Positions 23,362 to 35,289 of a stretch of DNA of 64,000 nucleotides are shown here, one piece after another. The translations under genes and the position numbers were made by a program. The DNA lies in NCBI GenBank assembly GCA_932294295.1, contig OW028578.1, positions 37,491,185 through 37,555,184 of the forward strand, read 5' to 3'. Numbering within the stretch: the first letter of the stretch is position 1; each line of letters starts with the position of its first letter. The DNA is from Alitta virens (lineage: Eukaryota; Annelida; Polychaeta; Phyllodocida; Nereididae). The notes under the pieces are model-generated. The model saw only the letters and a program-made list of their open reading frames with translations. It was not told where the DNA came from and searched no databases.

Positions 23362-26300
23362 ACAGGGTCCCTGTCAAAGGACAGTCAGAGGACCTGGGTA
23401 AAAAATGCCCTGCCAAAGGCGAGTCTGGCACTCTCATAGGAAAGTCCACTGTTGTTGATATATGTATTAAAGAAAAGGGTGGATTTCCAGTGAAAACTTT
23501 ACTGGATACTGGTTCTCAAATTTCCACCATCAGTGAATCTTTGTATAACCAGTTGTCCGATACTGTGTCGCTGCAAGGTATTGACACACTGGAAATTATT
23601 GTAGGAGATGGCCATACACTTCCTTACCTTGGAGTTGTTATGCTGGACATTGCTCTTCCAGTAGAGGCAGTCGAAAAGAGTCTTTCAGCTTTATTTCTGG
23701 TGATCAGAGACTCAATTGCTAATGCTGAGGTTCCTATGTTGCTGGGCACAAATGTGCTTCGTTTTTGTTATGATTTTTGTAAGCAGGAAACTCCAGAGGG
23801 ATGGCAACAGAAACTTCCAGTCGGTTGGCAGGTTGCCTTTTTGTGTATGGAAATTGCTGAAGTAAACTCTCAAGTGGACACGGTAGTCAAATGTCAATCC
23901 ACTATTGTTGTTCCATCTAGAGGAACTGCAGAGTTTCAAATTTGGAGTATAAAGCCTCAAAAGGGTGAAAACTTGCTTGTGAGTGACGATGACTTGTCCC
24001 TGCCAGGCGGTGTGATGGTAACTCCAGTTCTTGTGTCAGGGGATCAACCTGACCCTATCACGGTGACTTTGAATAATGTGTGTGAAAAATCTGTTGTCAT
24101 TCCCAAGGGTACACCAATCTGCCATGCTGAGTCGGTTCACATGATGACTAAAGCGAGTAATCATGATGCTGATTTACAAGGTGAGTTTTGTAATTTATTC
24201 AATTTAGATCAAACTCGTAACAATTGTAATGATGATCAGTTTGAGGAAGTGAAGGACTTGCTGACCAAGCACAAAATTGCCTTTTCACTTCACGATTTTG
24301 ACATTGGTAAAGCCAAGGGTGTTTTTCACGGGATTAATCTGACAAACCATCAACCATTCAGGGAGAGGTACCGACGAATACCCCCATCCATGCTGCAAGA
24401 AGTCAGAGATCATATTTCAATGATGTTAGACTGTGAAGTAATTAAGCCTAGTCAGAGCCATTATGCCTCACCAGTTGTCTTAGTCTGAAAGAAATCGGGC
24501 GGGCTGAGATTTTGCATTGATTTTAGGCGACTCAACGAGTCCAGTCGGCGGGACAATTATAGTCTTCCAAGACCTGAGGACATGTTCGATAGGTTATCTG
24601 GAGCTTGTTGGTTCAGTACACTAGACTTAAAAAGTGGGTACTGGCAAATCGAGATGGATCCAAGGCATAAACACCTAACGGCATTCACGGTAGGTCCTTT
24701 AGGCTTTTATGAATTTGATCGTATGCCATTTGGGTTGTCGAACGCTGGTTCAACTTTCCAGCGTATGATTGAGAGATGCATGGGGAATGACTATTTGGAA
24801 ATGTGTCTCCTTTATCTCGACGATATCATTGTTTACAGTAGGTCTTTTGATGAGCATGTAGAACATGTCCGCAAGGTTCTTAATAGGTTGCAAGACTGTG
24901 GCCTCAAGGTAAATCCTGCTAAATGTTCATTTTTCCAGACTGATGCAAAATTTCTTGGTCACATCCTATCAGCCGAGGGTCTGCATGTTGATCCTGGGAA
25001 GGTAAGTGCAGTTGTTAACTGGAAAGTCCCAGTTAGTCGCCAAGAGTTGAGGTGATTCCTGGGTTTCGCAGGTTATTACCGAAGGTTCGTTCAGAACTTT
25101 TCTGCTATTTCCGCCCCGCTACACCTATTGTTGCGAGGGGAATCTCTGACTAAAGGTAAGAAGAGTAAACGTAGCTCAAATTTGAAAGAGTATTGTTGGA
25201 CAGACGAACACCAAAAGTGCTTTGAACAGCTGAAAGCTGCGCTGACATCAGCACCAGTCTTGGCCTTCGCAGATTTTGGTAAGTCCTTTGAATTGCATAT
25301 TGATGCCAGCCTAAATGGTCTTGGAGCCATTTTGTATCAAGCAGACCAACATGATAAGTTACGACCGATTGCATTTGGTAGTCGTGGTCTCAAACCACCG
25401 GAATCTAATTATCCCGCGCATAAACTTGAATTTTGTGCTCTCAAGTGGGCTGTCACAGAAAAATTCAAGGATTATTTGTATTATTCAAAGTTTAGAATTG
25501 TGACTGACAATAACCCTCTGACATATGTCTTCAAGTCTGCCAAATTAGATGCAACTGGTCATAGGTGGGTTGCAGAGCTTGCCGATTATAATTTTGACAT
25601 TGTATATCGAGCTGGATGTAAAAATGTGGATGCAGATAGTCTTTCAAGGTGCCACGACAGGCCAGAATGCCAGCATATTCAAGAGTCTACCATGAAAGCA
25701 TTGTTCCAGGGTTCTGAATGTCAGAATGTTGTATGTTTGTTGAGCAATCAGGTTCCGGAAGGATTGGGTACAGTGACCTCCATCATGACTCCGGTAGACT
25801 GGAGTATGGCTCAGAGAGAAGACCCAATTATCAGCAAGGTCATTGACCATTTGGTAAGTAAGCAAGTGCCAAGGCGAGAACAAAACCCTGTAGTTAGGAC
25901 CATGTTGAAGACTAAAGGATTGGTCTTGCTAAATGGAGTTCTGCATAGGCAAAGAGTGTCTGACAAAGGAGAATTCAAACAGTTAGTGTTGCCCGAGAAG
26001 TGGAGAAAGACAGCATTTGAGATGCTCCATACGGAAATGGGTCACATGGGAAGAGATAGAACATGTGATTTGTTCAGAAAGCGCTTCTTCTTTCCCAGGA
26101 TGCAGCACCACATCTCTGTGTGGATTCAGAACTGCGAGATTTGTTATAGAAGGAAGGCCCCGACCAAGCAGGTCGCCCCATTGGTTAATATAACATCATC
26201 ACAACCAATGCAAATTCTTTCAATCGACTACCTGTCTCTGGAAAGGTCAGTAGGTGGCTATGAGTATTTGTTGGTGATCACAGATCACTACACAAGATAT

Positions 26301-27572
26301 GCTAAAGCTATCCCAACAAGGAATCAGACAGCCAACACTACTGCTCGTCATTTATTTGACCTCATGATTAATGATTATGGACTGCCTGAGAAGCTGCACA
26401 GTGATCAAGGCCCTGCGTTTGAAAGTCGGGTAATTCAGCAGTTATGTAAGATGCTTGGAGTAGATAAGACCCACACCACCCCTTATCACCCTATGGGGAA
26501 TGGGCAAGTTGAAAGATTCAACCAGTCATTAATAAATATGCTTTCCACTCTGCCGGAAGACAAGAAGTCCAGGTGACGTGAATATGTTGGTCCCACCGTG
26601 CATGCATACAATTGCTCTGTCCATGATGCGACTGGTTACTCGCCATTCTTTTTGATGTATGGGAGAGAACCCAGGCTTCCAGTGGATATAGCCTTCGGTA
26701 TTGAGTCCAGTACGAAACAAGAGAGCTATGCTTCTTATGTGGAAAACATGCAGAAAAGACTGGAACATGCGTATAAGTTGGCATCTGAACACATCCACAA
26801 AGCTCAAGCCCAAGGTAGGTACCATTATGACAAAAAAGCCAAAGCAGCTACTGTTCGCATTGGTGACAAGGTGCTTGTCAGGAAGGTAAGGTTTGAAGGT
26901 ACCCACAAATTGGTTGACAAGTGGGAAAAGGAAGTGTTCTTGGTAATGGATCAACCTGATCCACACATCCCAGTTTTTGATGTCCAACCTGAAGAGGGTG
27001 GTAAGGTGCGCAGGTTACACCGAAACTTGTTGCATCCCTTTGTTATTGGTCAGACTGAATGTGTTGCAAACGCTGACAATTTAGGGGATCTCCAATCCCA
27101 GGAGTTTACAGAGGCTGATGAATCTTTTGAGTCTGACTCTGATGATGAATTATTACCCCCTTGCACTAGATCTAGTGCTAGGGAGTTTGAGGGTGAAGCT
27201 GTTGGTGTTAGCATAGGCACACCAAATGAGGTTGTTCAGCCAAAACAACCAAGAGTAGGTCAGCTTACGGGGTCTTTGCAAGGTTCTGAGTTAGAACCCA
27301 AAAGCAATGATCCGGAGTCACAGCCCAAAGCCAAAGCCACCATGCCAGAGGTGCATAATGATGTGACAGGTGCTGGTCCATCTGGTGCATTGCCAGGTGT
27401 TGAAAAGGATTGTGATGAAATGGAAGCTGCAGGTGAGGCTAGTCTTCCTAAAGAGAGCCCAAGTGTAGTATTTGAACAGGATACCGATTTACCTAATGCA
27501 AATGGTCAGGCCCCTTTTGTACCCCGGAGATCAGCAAGGCAGACAAAACCTCCTGCTGGATTTTCAGCATGA
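23316..27572 (+). pseudogene. Gypsy pol: protease, RT, RNase H, integrase
   Basis: One frame throughout, interrupted by TGA at 24486, 25053 and 26574. Protease LDTGSQIS near 23507. RT YASPVVLV, LDLKSGYWQIEM, FDRMPFGLSNAGSTFQ and the catalytic YLDDIIVY near 24814. RNase H FELHIDASLNGLGAIL, RIVTDNNPLTYV, NVDADSLSR. Integrase HHCC zinc domain about 26020-26145, catalytic core ILSIDYL, KLHSDQGPAF and NGQVERFNQS, then GPY-like C-terminus (RIGDKVLVRKVRF) and an acidic, low-complexity tail ending RRSARQTKPPAGFSA before the stop at 27570. Each stop replaces a position where the family has Arg or Trp, consistent with C-to-T or G-to-A changes. Confidence 0.92.
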
Positions 27573-27833
27573 TGCTGGTCCCAATTTATGTTTAACAAAT
27601 AATCAGCAAACATTCTTGCTCAAAATGCTACTTAGTCAAGTGATGCCAAGTTAATTTGTATGTTTAATTCAGTATTTTGTTTTGTTACTTTTTGATACCT
27701 ATAACATGTTTGATCAAAAATGTGATTGTTATGATTGCTATCTATGTGCGCACCAATTGCAGTTTACTTTATGCCAATATTTAATTGAACATTGTATTGT
27801 AATTAAGTTAATGATGAGGCCATCATTTATTGG

Positions 27834-27845
27834 CCAGGGGGAGTG
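27834..27845 (+). other. Polypurine-tract-like sequence
   Basis: CCAGGGGGAGTG directly abuts the 3' LTR, the expected site of plus-strand priming. The 260 bp between the pol stop and this tract hold no other gene that I can see. Confidence 0.6.
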
Positions 27846-28418
27846 TGTTGCCGTATTGGCTTATATAGTTACAGTTCATATGTTCATGCATTAGTTAGTA
27901 TTACTTGCCCTGTTAATAACTAGGGGGCACTTGAGTGCACTAATAATTGCCCACCAGGTGGCTGACCGGGTGAAGTGGCATTCAAAGAAGCAGTGAATGA
28001 CCATTCCACCCAGGACAGCCCAGGAGTCCACAACTCCTAAAGTATTCCTGATGGGCTAGTCACCATTTGACTTGACTTCAGAACACATCTGTAAGTAACA
28101 CTTTGGTTCACTATTATGTATTTAGTAATCAAGTTTATGTTTAATTTATGTATTTCATATAGCATTTGTATGAAACTGTAGGTTACCCCAACATGGGCAA
28201 CCTAATGATGCGATGCGTCTAGATAAATACACTGTGCTACGAAAACACCCAAACAGGGTATGACTTATCATTATACATTTCACATATTCGCTATGAGTGA
28301 GACATAAATCATTGGCTGCGTTACTCATATGGGTTTGTTATTTCAGGTGTTTTCGGTATCTGGGAATAAAGCTTGACCCGAATGTTAAACCTTGTTTGTC
28401 TTGAATGGTCCGGCAACA
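27846..28418 (+). repeat. Gypsy 3' LTR
   Basis: 573 bp and co-linear with the 5' LTR. It is followed by CTAA (28419-28422), the right copy of the target duplication. Confidence 0.95.
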
Positions 28419-29877
28419 CTAATCTGCATCTACTCATGATTAATGATGTATGAATATCTCCATGTCTGTTAACACACCTGAAATAAGAACAAGATCCATA
28501 CGCTTTCACACTTGCGTCGCTGAAGTGATGAATTTCATAAACTCCGTCATCAAAGGAAGTAGGCTTGAGACATCGAGGAAGTCTGTAGAGATGTAGGTCC
28601 ATGAGTGATGAGATCCAGGTATCCCATTTGGATTGAAGGTCAGGAGGTACCTCTTCATCCCACTTCAGCTTCAAACGAGTAGTTTCTTGGAAAAGCATCC
28701 GACCCAGGATCAAAGCAGGGCTCACCAGACCTAGAGGATCATACTGAGATGCAACAGTACTCAGCATAGAACGCTTCGTGACGGACTCAAATTTGACATC
28801 AGCAATGTAACAAAACATGTCATCATCTACATCCCAACAAATCCCTAACACTTTGCTCTTGGATTTGTAACTCAAGTCTTTAACCTCTTTAGCACGATCA
28901 TCAATGGAAACATTTTGTAATACAACATCACTATTTGTGACAAACTTGGTAAGCCTAAAGCCACCTTTAGCAAGAGCAGATTGATTGCCTATCACTAATC
29001 TTACAGCTTCATCTTCAGTAGCTACAGATTGTAAACAATCATCAACATAAAACGATTTAAAAATACTGTCCCTGATTATATCGTCAATGTCATTGTCTGT
29101 TGTTACTCTTCTGAGAGCATAAGTAGAACTAGCCGCACACCAGATTCCTCCAAACAGATGACGAGTCATACGATATTGTACAATTCTGCCAAATTCATCC
29201 GGCCATAAGAAGCGGAGAACATCACGATCATGAGGTGGGATCAACACCTGATTGTACATGGCTTCGACGTCAGCCATGATGGCGAATTGATGTTGGCGAA
29301 AACGGAGAAGGACATCTATAAGCTTGTTGTTGATATCTGGTCCCTGAAATATCTTGTCATTCAGCGATTCTCCTAAGTACTTTGAAGCGCAGTCAAAGAC
29401 AATTCGAAATTTTTCAGGTTTCTTCTCACTGATGACCGCTTGGTGAGGTAAGTGCCAAGTCTTGTTGTTAGTGTGAAGTTCATTAGACGGAACAAGTTCA
29501 GCATAACCTTGCTGAAGTAATTTGTCAATCTCATGTTGATACCTTTCGATCAACCTTTTCTTTTCCAGGTTCTTCTGAAGTGACTTCAATCTACTAGCTG
29601 CAACCGCATAGTTGTTCGGAAACTGAACCTCAGACTTCCATGGAATTGGCAGTTCATAATGACCATCAATAAGCTTGACTTGTTTGTCCCACATATCAAT
29701 GGCATGTTTATCATCTTTGGACCATGCTAGTTTCTCACCAAGTGCAGCATCACCCTCCAAATCCCACAGCTTCTGGATATCAACATCACTAGGTGAAGCA
29801 GACACAAAGTGAGAGATGACTCTCTTGCTAACTTGTCCAGAAGAGAAGGCAGGACCATTGAGCGACCAGCCTAGCAT
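28419..29877 (-). pseudogene. BEL/Pao reverse transcriptase
   Basis: Typical BEL/Pao order: MLGWSLNGP, then KPEKFRIVFDCASKYLGES, FQGPDINNKLIDVLLRFRQ, FAIMADVEAMYNQV, FYVDDCLQS (catalytic Asp pair) and the post-RT region LSTVASQYDPLGLVSPA, KLKWDEEVP, HHFSDASVKAYGSC (start of RNase H). Open throughout. It is terminated artificially by the Gypsy LTR at 28418; the last few residues of the raw open frame (to 28321) are LTR sequence. A small indel near 29918 separates it from the gag-protease frame. Confidence 0.92.
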
Positions 29878-29914
29878 TGTCCGTACTGCAAATGGCTCAC
29901 CCCGTCGTCCTTGT

Positions 29915-31642
29915 CTAGTCTCTAGGAATAAGAGCTTCTGCGTGACATTGCCCTATTAGAACATCAACAGAGTCACAAACATCAACAGGTAAGTCACACA
30001 AATGAGGATACACATTCAGATCAATCTTGGGTAGATGCACAGGTATGTCTTTGACTACATAAACATCACAAAGTTTTAAAGAAGACTGACCATCACTTGA
30101 CATAACATTCAGATTTACTACAATTGATCGCTTACTTTCGTGAAAGGAAGTCAAGGTGCTCAACTTGTAACTAACAACCTTTCCTCGAATACCAAGTTCA
30201 TTTACAAGTCTTTCAGTACAGAAACTGTTTGTAGAACCATTATCTAACAAAGCACCAGTTTCAACACTATTGTTAACATTGACTTTCACAACTGGAACCA
30301 TAACTTCTTCACAGCTACCCGAATTGGCATGAACGATTTCAACTTGATTCGACATCAAGTCTTTTGTTGTCTTGCATTGGGTGTTGTTGGAATACACAGA
30401 ATTGTTGTCACGAATATGTACAAATTTAGAATGCTTCATTCCACAGCCTGGCACACTACAGACAGAAGGCTTGCGACATTGAAGAGTGGTGTGATTGTCC
30501 ATGAAACAGTTCTCACATAACTTGTGTCGTTTCACAAGCTGTAGTCTCTCTTGAGGCTTCAAACTTTTGAAAGTGTCACAGAAAAAGAGATGATGACGTG
30601 TACCACCACAAGCACAACAAGAAAGAACCTTGCGCTCAGAAGAAACATTAGAAGAAAACGAAGTTGAAGTTTTGGTCTTACTCTTCACTTCAGAAGATTT
30701 GAACGTAGTTTTGGATGCAACACCCTCTGACCCATAGACGGGGTCTGTTGCCTCTTCAGCTTCAATTGCAATAAATTTAGTGAAATCATCAAAATCAGGA
30801 TAGCTCTCTTTGTCCCTTTTATGTTCCATCGCCTTTCTCTTCCACCTATTTCGTATGTAAGGCTGCAAACGCTTGAGGATCTCAATGATACTGGCCTGTG
30901 TGTCTATCTCTTTCAGTTTTCCCATAGAAGAGAGAGTAGCTTTGCAACTTAACAGTTCATCAGAAAACTCCAAGAGGTCGGCAGGGGTTCTAACTGGTTC
31001 ACCATTCTTAACAGATTTGATAATAGCATCAGCGATTAGGAAGGTGTTGCCAAATCTCTTCTTCAAGATTGCACGTGCCTCTTCATACCCTGGTTCTCCC
31101 AAAACTGGACAGGATTTAATGGCAAAATTAGCTTTATCGATCGTATACTGGATCAAACGAGCTAATTTTGCACTTGGAGCCAACCTTGTCTTGTGAATAT
31201 GTTCATCAAAAATGGACATAAAATTGTGATACTTCATTGGATCGCCATCGAAACTTTCAATCTCTAAATTGGGAATGTTGGTCATGGTTAGAAAATCAGT
31301 AGTACTCAAGCCTTTCACAGTATCAACTTCATCTTTCACAATAGGCTTCTTTTCATTTACTGTTGCTAGCCACTTCTTCAATGCCATGGTGGAGTCAATG
31401 TAATCATTTTGCACTTTTTCAAAATATTCCTCACTTTCATCAATGTCTTTCTCTACAGTTAAGTCTTCATGAAATCTTTCATGTGCCTTTTCAAATTCAT
31501 CAAACTTATCTTTGAGATTTGGCAGTCTTGTTGCTACTTCATCAGCTGAGTCTTCTGCCATAAGTCGAAGAAGATTGTTGACTTCTCTTGTAAGTGCTCC
31601 CTTTCGAGCCTTCCTTGTCTTTTTTGCCTCTGTGTCCCCCAT
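29915..31642 (-). CDS. BEL/Pao gag-protease
   Basis: 575 residues from ATG at 31642. The N-terminal Lys/Arg-rich and helical gag includes LEIESFDGDPMKYHNFMSIFDEHI, the BEL gag signature (DUF1759-like). Cys/His clusters at CCACGGTRHHLFFC and CENCFMDNHTTLQC / CSVPGCGMKH are nucleocapsid-type. The A17-type aspartic protease follows: ETGALLDNGSTNSFC with the catalytic Asp, ending DVLIGQCHAEALIPRD. The frame is intact up to TAG at 29915, where an indel puts the RT in another frame. Confidence 0.9.
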   Translation of the reverse strand: MGDTEAKKTRKARKGALTREVNNLLRLMAEDSADEVATRLPNLKDKFDEFEKAHERFHEDLTVEKDIDESEEYFEKVQNDYIDSTMALKKWLATVNEKKPIVKDEVDTVKGLSTTDFLTMTNIPNLEIESFDGDPMKYHNFMSIFDEHIHKTRLAPSAKLARLIQYTIDKANFAIKSCPVLGEPGYEEARAILKKRFGNTFLIADAIIKSVKNGEPVRTPADLLEFSDELLSCKATLSSMGKLKEIDTQASIIEILKRLQPYIRNRWKRKAMEHKRDKESYPDFDDFTKFIAIEAEEATDPVYGSEGVASKTTFKSSEVKSKTKTSTSFSSNVSSERKVLSCCACGGTRHHLFFCDTFKSLKPQERLQLVKRHKLCENCFMDNHTTLQCRKPSVCSVPGCGMKHSKFVHIRDNNSVYSNNTQCKTTKDLMSNQVEIVHANSGSCEEVMVPVVKVNVNNSVETGALLDNGSTNSFCTERLVNELGIRGKVVSYKLSTLTSFHESKRSIVVNLNVMSSDGQSSLKLCDVYVVKDIPVHLPKIDLNVYPHLCDLPVDVCDSVDVLIGQCHAEALIPRD

Positions 31643-31694
31643 GATTTCTTATGTGCTTCAGTGAAGTAATGTGCTTTGGCGATTCTTATGTACT

Positions 31695-31935
31695 ATTGAC
31701 GCAGCGATAGGTTTAGCACATTTATTACTCAATCAAATGCGGTTGACAGATGATAGGTACATCTAAAATAAATACATAAATACACAAATTAAATAGATGC
31801 ACAAATGAGTAATATAAATGTATAAATCAAATAAAGTATGCTGAATAAGGATGAATGATCAAAGTCTTTATAAATGACCAAAGGATAAATATATTTAACT
31901 CACAAGAATGTGCCTCTATATCCTGCATCAGATTC
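31695..31935. repeat. Left arm of a 241-bp inverted repeat
   Basis: The reverse complement is present at 32787-33027 and appears identical by eye over the whole 241 bp. The arm starts about 50 bp upstream of the BEL gag start (in BEL orientation), so it could be the inner end of the BEL 5' LTR. Confidence 0.9.
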
Positions 31936-32340
31936 CTCCAAACAGATATTCAGCCATATCTTTCAACACTATTGTTAACATTGACTTTCACAAGCAAAAC
32001 AACACCTTCACAGCTTTTGGCAAACACTGAAGATATAGAGGAAACAACTGAGACAACAGGACCTGACGCAATCACAACCACCATGCAACTGCACGTTTTA
32101 AAGCGTGCCAATCAGAGTAATGATCCACCAATACATCAATGGGGTGAACTTCTGTTGTTAACATTGACTTTCACAAGCAAAACACCTTCAATTAATCAAT
32201 TTTAATATGTATTTATATTTATTCAAGGAATATTTATATTTTGTTAAAAAAAAAATTAAAATGAAATAGAATAAAATAAATTGCTTCCAATTCCTGTACT
32301 GGGCTGATTGTGTGGCACACAGTCTGTGCAAAGACAATTA
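31931..32340. other. Mosaic of short BEL and fold-back fragments
   Basis: Consecutive short exact or near-exact matches to separate sites of the same BEL: 31931-31948 to 29143-29160 (RT); 31962-31993 to 30260-30291 (protease region); 31993-32051 to 19250-19308 (fold-back arm); 32051-32067 plus 32090-32158 to 20880-20965 (RNase H linker) with a 22-bp insertion; about 32156-32176 to the protease piece again; about 32195-32278 inverted match to 19380-19475. A short plus-strand open frame spans it but is a chance join. Confidence 0.8.
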
Positions 32341-32578
32341 AACAGCTATTTCAGTTGTTTCCTCTATATCTTCAGTGTTTGCCAAAAGCTGTGAAGGTGT
32401 TGTTTTGCTAATGTATGATTTTCTGTATGAACTGGCACTTTGAGTCAAGATTCTATACTGTACAGACCTTTTTATATTTATTTGCTGAAATGCATTTATT
32501 TTAAGGTATGCAGAATTTTGTGAACCTCTTTTTGAATATCATTTTAATATGAATAATACATTTATTAGGCTATGTGTT
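32336..32578. repeat. Partial second copy of the fold-back repeat
   Basis: Direct match to about 19013-19255 (arm, loop and start of the second arm) with scattered differences. The second arm is missing. Together with the left copy it could represent BEL LTR sequence, but the boundaries do not resolve. Confidence 0.75.
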
Positions 32579-32786
32579 CTCAGTATTTCTTTTACTTAAT
32601 ATCATGTAGTGTTTATATATCAGCCACACTGAATTTACATGTTTAGAATTATTTCAATATTTGTTGTAACAATTATTGGTTTAAAAGACTGTTTGGACTT
32701 ATACAGGACATTTTAATTAACAGGTGTCCACCATGTTTAGTCATAGTCACTCATCACAGTCACTCATAGCTATACAAAGTCACATT

Positions 32787-33027
32787 GAATCTGATGCAGG
32801 ATATAGAGGCACATTCTTGTGAGTTAAATATATTTATCCTTTGGTCATTTATAAAGACTTTGATCATTCATCCTTATTCAGCATACTTTATTTGATTTAT
32901 ACATTTATATTACTCATTTGTGCATCTATTTAATTTGTGTATTTATGTATTTATTTTAGATGTACCTATCATCTGTCAACCGCATTTGATTGAGTAATAA
33001 ATGTGCTAAACCTATCGCTGCGTCAAT
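32787..33027. repeat. Right arm of the 241-bp inverted repeat
   Basis: See the left arm at 31695-31935; the spacer is 851 bp. The sequence directly outside both arms shows no shared target duplication that I can see. Confidence 0.9.
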
Positions 33028-35289
33028 AATATTTGTTGATTATAGAGAGAAAATGTTCCTCCATCCATAGCATGTGAGTTTCATCTGTGAGATGGGTATA
33101 CTTAGTCCAGAAAATGCTCCTCCATCATAGCATGTGAGTGTCATCAATAAAATATTACGACTTTAAGGTGGCTCGCTACCCGTGAACTTTTGATATAGGA
33201 ATCCATTTGAATTAGTTTCATTTTTTATGTGTTTTGTCATATAAAGCAAAAATATGGGGAAAATGGGGTGTAACCGTGCTAATTTCCACCAAGTGGCTTT
33301 AAAAGAATACTGCAATTATATTGGCTGAAAAAGTTCCCGCCCTTGGCTGTGATTGGCTGAAGCGAAGTGCATCCTAGCAGCAGTATTTTCAGTGCATTTT
33401 AATCTTTATTTGACATCTTATCATTCAACTGATTTCCGCTTTTTCCCTGAGAACATTATATTTATGGAATCAGTTAGTTATGATCTAGTATGTCTGAAAA
33501 GCAAAACTAGTAATGAGAAAAGATGAAAGACTTATGTCCTGCTGAATTCAGGGCTGGTCAGTGAAAAGACTATTATTGGAGGTTTTCTATTCTGGTGCCC
33601 AGAACCAATAGGGCCTAAAAGTCAACTTTTCCCCACTCATTTTGTCTCATATGCTATAACTATAAAAGGTGATGTTATTGCATGCAGTGGACCTTCAGGA
33701 ATATTTTGAGACTGTTTTTCATTAAAAACTCGTAAGAGAACAATAATTTCAGGGGATCTGAAGAAAAAGTAAGCCAATTAAAAAAGTCTAATTTCATTTT
33801 TCAGGAACTTTTTCACAAATCTTTAAAAAAAAAACTTTCAAGCCATATGAATTTCATATAACTATTTATCCGACTATAACTAATTATAATAATCCATATG
33901 AGACAATAAAAAAGGGGGGTCACCGCACTTGTTTTCTAGAAAAACTGACCTTTTTATGATGTCCCCCAATTCATCCGAATTACTACTCGGAGCATCATTT
34001 GCTAATATAATGTTCAGTTTTTCACAAATGTAAAAGATATTGACCAGCAAAGCCACAGACTTAAAGTAGAGCCTTTAAGTTATCATTTGGTATATTTGGC
34101 ATAATTTTAGCATTAGATCCAAATTAGTGACATCCCTTTTTAGTTCTATGTTCTTACTGTCATATGCTCCTGTTCTCCATGCAGTAAAATCAAGAATAAT
34201 TACCTCAGCTGGTAGCCCATGTTTGAGGCTCAATTGAGTTAAAAAAATTGCACATATAATAATGAAATTTCAGAAAATTTTTGAAAATATCATGAAAAAC
34301 ACAATGCAAGATTTTGGTAATTGTTGGTGAATGAACAAACAAGATAAAAAACCAAATACGGAGGGTGTTTTTACGTCGGAAACCGGCTTTTTAACACACC
34401 AATTGTAATGTTGATTTTTACAAAAGGTAATTATTGTGACAGCTCACAATTTCAGTTGAATATAGAACAGTTACCTTATAATCACATATCCAAATCTCAT
34501 AAGTTTTGAATGATGGATGGCGAAAATATGCCATAAAACGTAATGCATAGTTTTGCAAGTGCCTGTGTCGCTGGTCATTACGTCACAGTGGTTATGTGCG
34601 CGAAAACATCAAATTTTCAAATACCCCATATGACCACTAAATATTGAGATATCTGGAAATTTTTTACATTTCCATGAACTACACATGTTAGACAATTACT
34701 TGCCATCAAAAATTAATTTTTGAAAAATCCACCCATTAGCCCCCTTTTTACATGGTGCGTCACATATACATTTATAATCAGTTGTGTTAGTCACTATAAT
34801 ACATATATATTATAATACATGTTTTTGCGGATATGTCTTCTGAAAAAACAGCGTATGAATAACATATTCAAATTTACCAATTATAAGCAAAAGACAAGGG
34901 GTTCCAAAGGAAGATCAAGAAGAGGATAGAGTAGCATTTTCCAACCTGGGGCCATTTCATATATATGCGTTTATTAATTTACAAAAAGTCACATGCTAGG
35001 CAGAATAGCATTTTCTGAAAGAAACATTATTATGTCATATCATATGCCCAGATCGTTGGATGCAAGCACGAGAACCAAAAAGATCCAAATAAAGAAGAAT
35101 CCCGTGGGAACCAAAAGAACACAAAAGGGGTATTAACTTAAAAGGTAGGGTAAAGAAGAGAGACACACAGGGGTTATAATGAACATTTTTATATTAGTCA
35201 TGAAAGAGGTTTTAACCATACATAGCATATTTCTGTAGTGAGTAATAATAAATCTTAAGTGACATTCTTAATTAGATATTTCTGATATC
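33028..35289. other. AT-rich non-coding region
   Basis: No gene recognised. At 33047-33140 a sequence of about 37 bp is tandemly duplicated with changes (GAAAATGTTCCTCCATCCATAG / GAAAATGCTCCTCCATCATAG, both followed by CATGTGAGT). The rest is unique AT-rich sequence with poly-A runs. Confidence 0.5.

Larger units (their letters stand above)
21401..28418 (+). mobile_element. Ty3/Gypsy LTR retrotransposon, full length, nested in BEL
   Basis: Two 573-bp LTRs (21401-21973, 27846-28418) with TGTTGCCG...CGGCAACA ends, a primer-binding-site-like TGG at 21975, gag, then pol in the order protease-RT-RNase H-integrase, and a purine tract before the 3' LTR. The LTRs differ at about 11 sites by eye (roughly 2%), so the insertion is fairly young. 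The coding sequence is broken only by nonsense codons, without frameshifts in pol. Confidence 0.95.
19498..31690 (-). mobile_element. BEL/Pao LTR retrotransposon, split by a nested Gypsy element
   Basis: Minus strand: gag-protease (31642-29915) and RT (29877 to 28419), then, after the Gypsy insertion (21401-28418), RNase H/linker (21400 to 20717) and integrase (20551 to 19498). The frame at 28419 resumes exactly at 21400 once the Gypsy and one CTAA are ignored, so the insertion is a clean one. The BEL LTRs were not delimited: sequence near 19013-19255 recurs directly at about 32336-32578, and 31695-31935 recurs inverted at 32787-33027. Confidence 0.85.

Noticed and set aside
31855..32205. Plus-strand frame of 116 codons as a gene
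   Set aside because: It spans the mosaic of BEL fragments, with no domain or start context; a chance join.
31695..33027. Calling the 241-bp inverted repeats the BEL LTRs
   Set aside because: LTRs must be direct repeats at opposite ends of the element. These are inverted and both lie on the gag side, so they cannot be the LTR pair.
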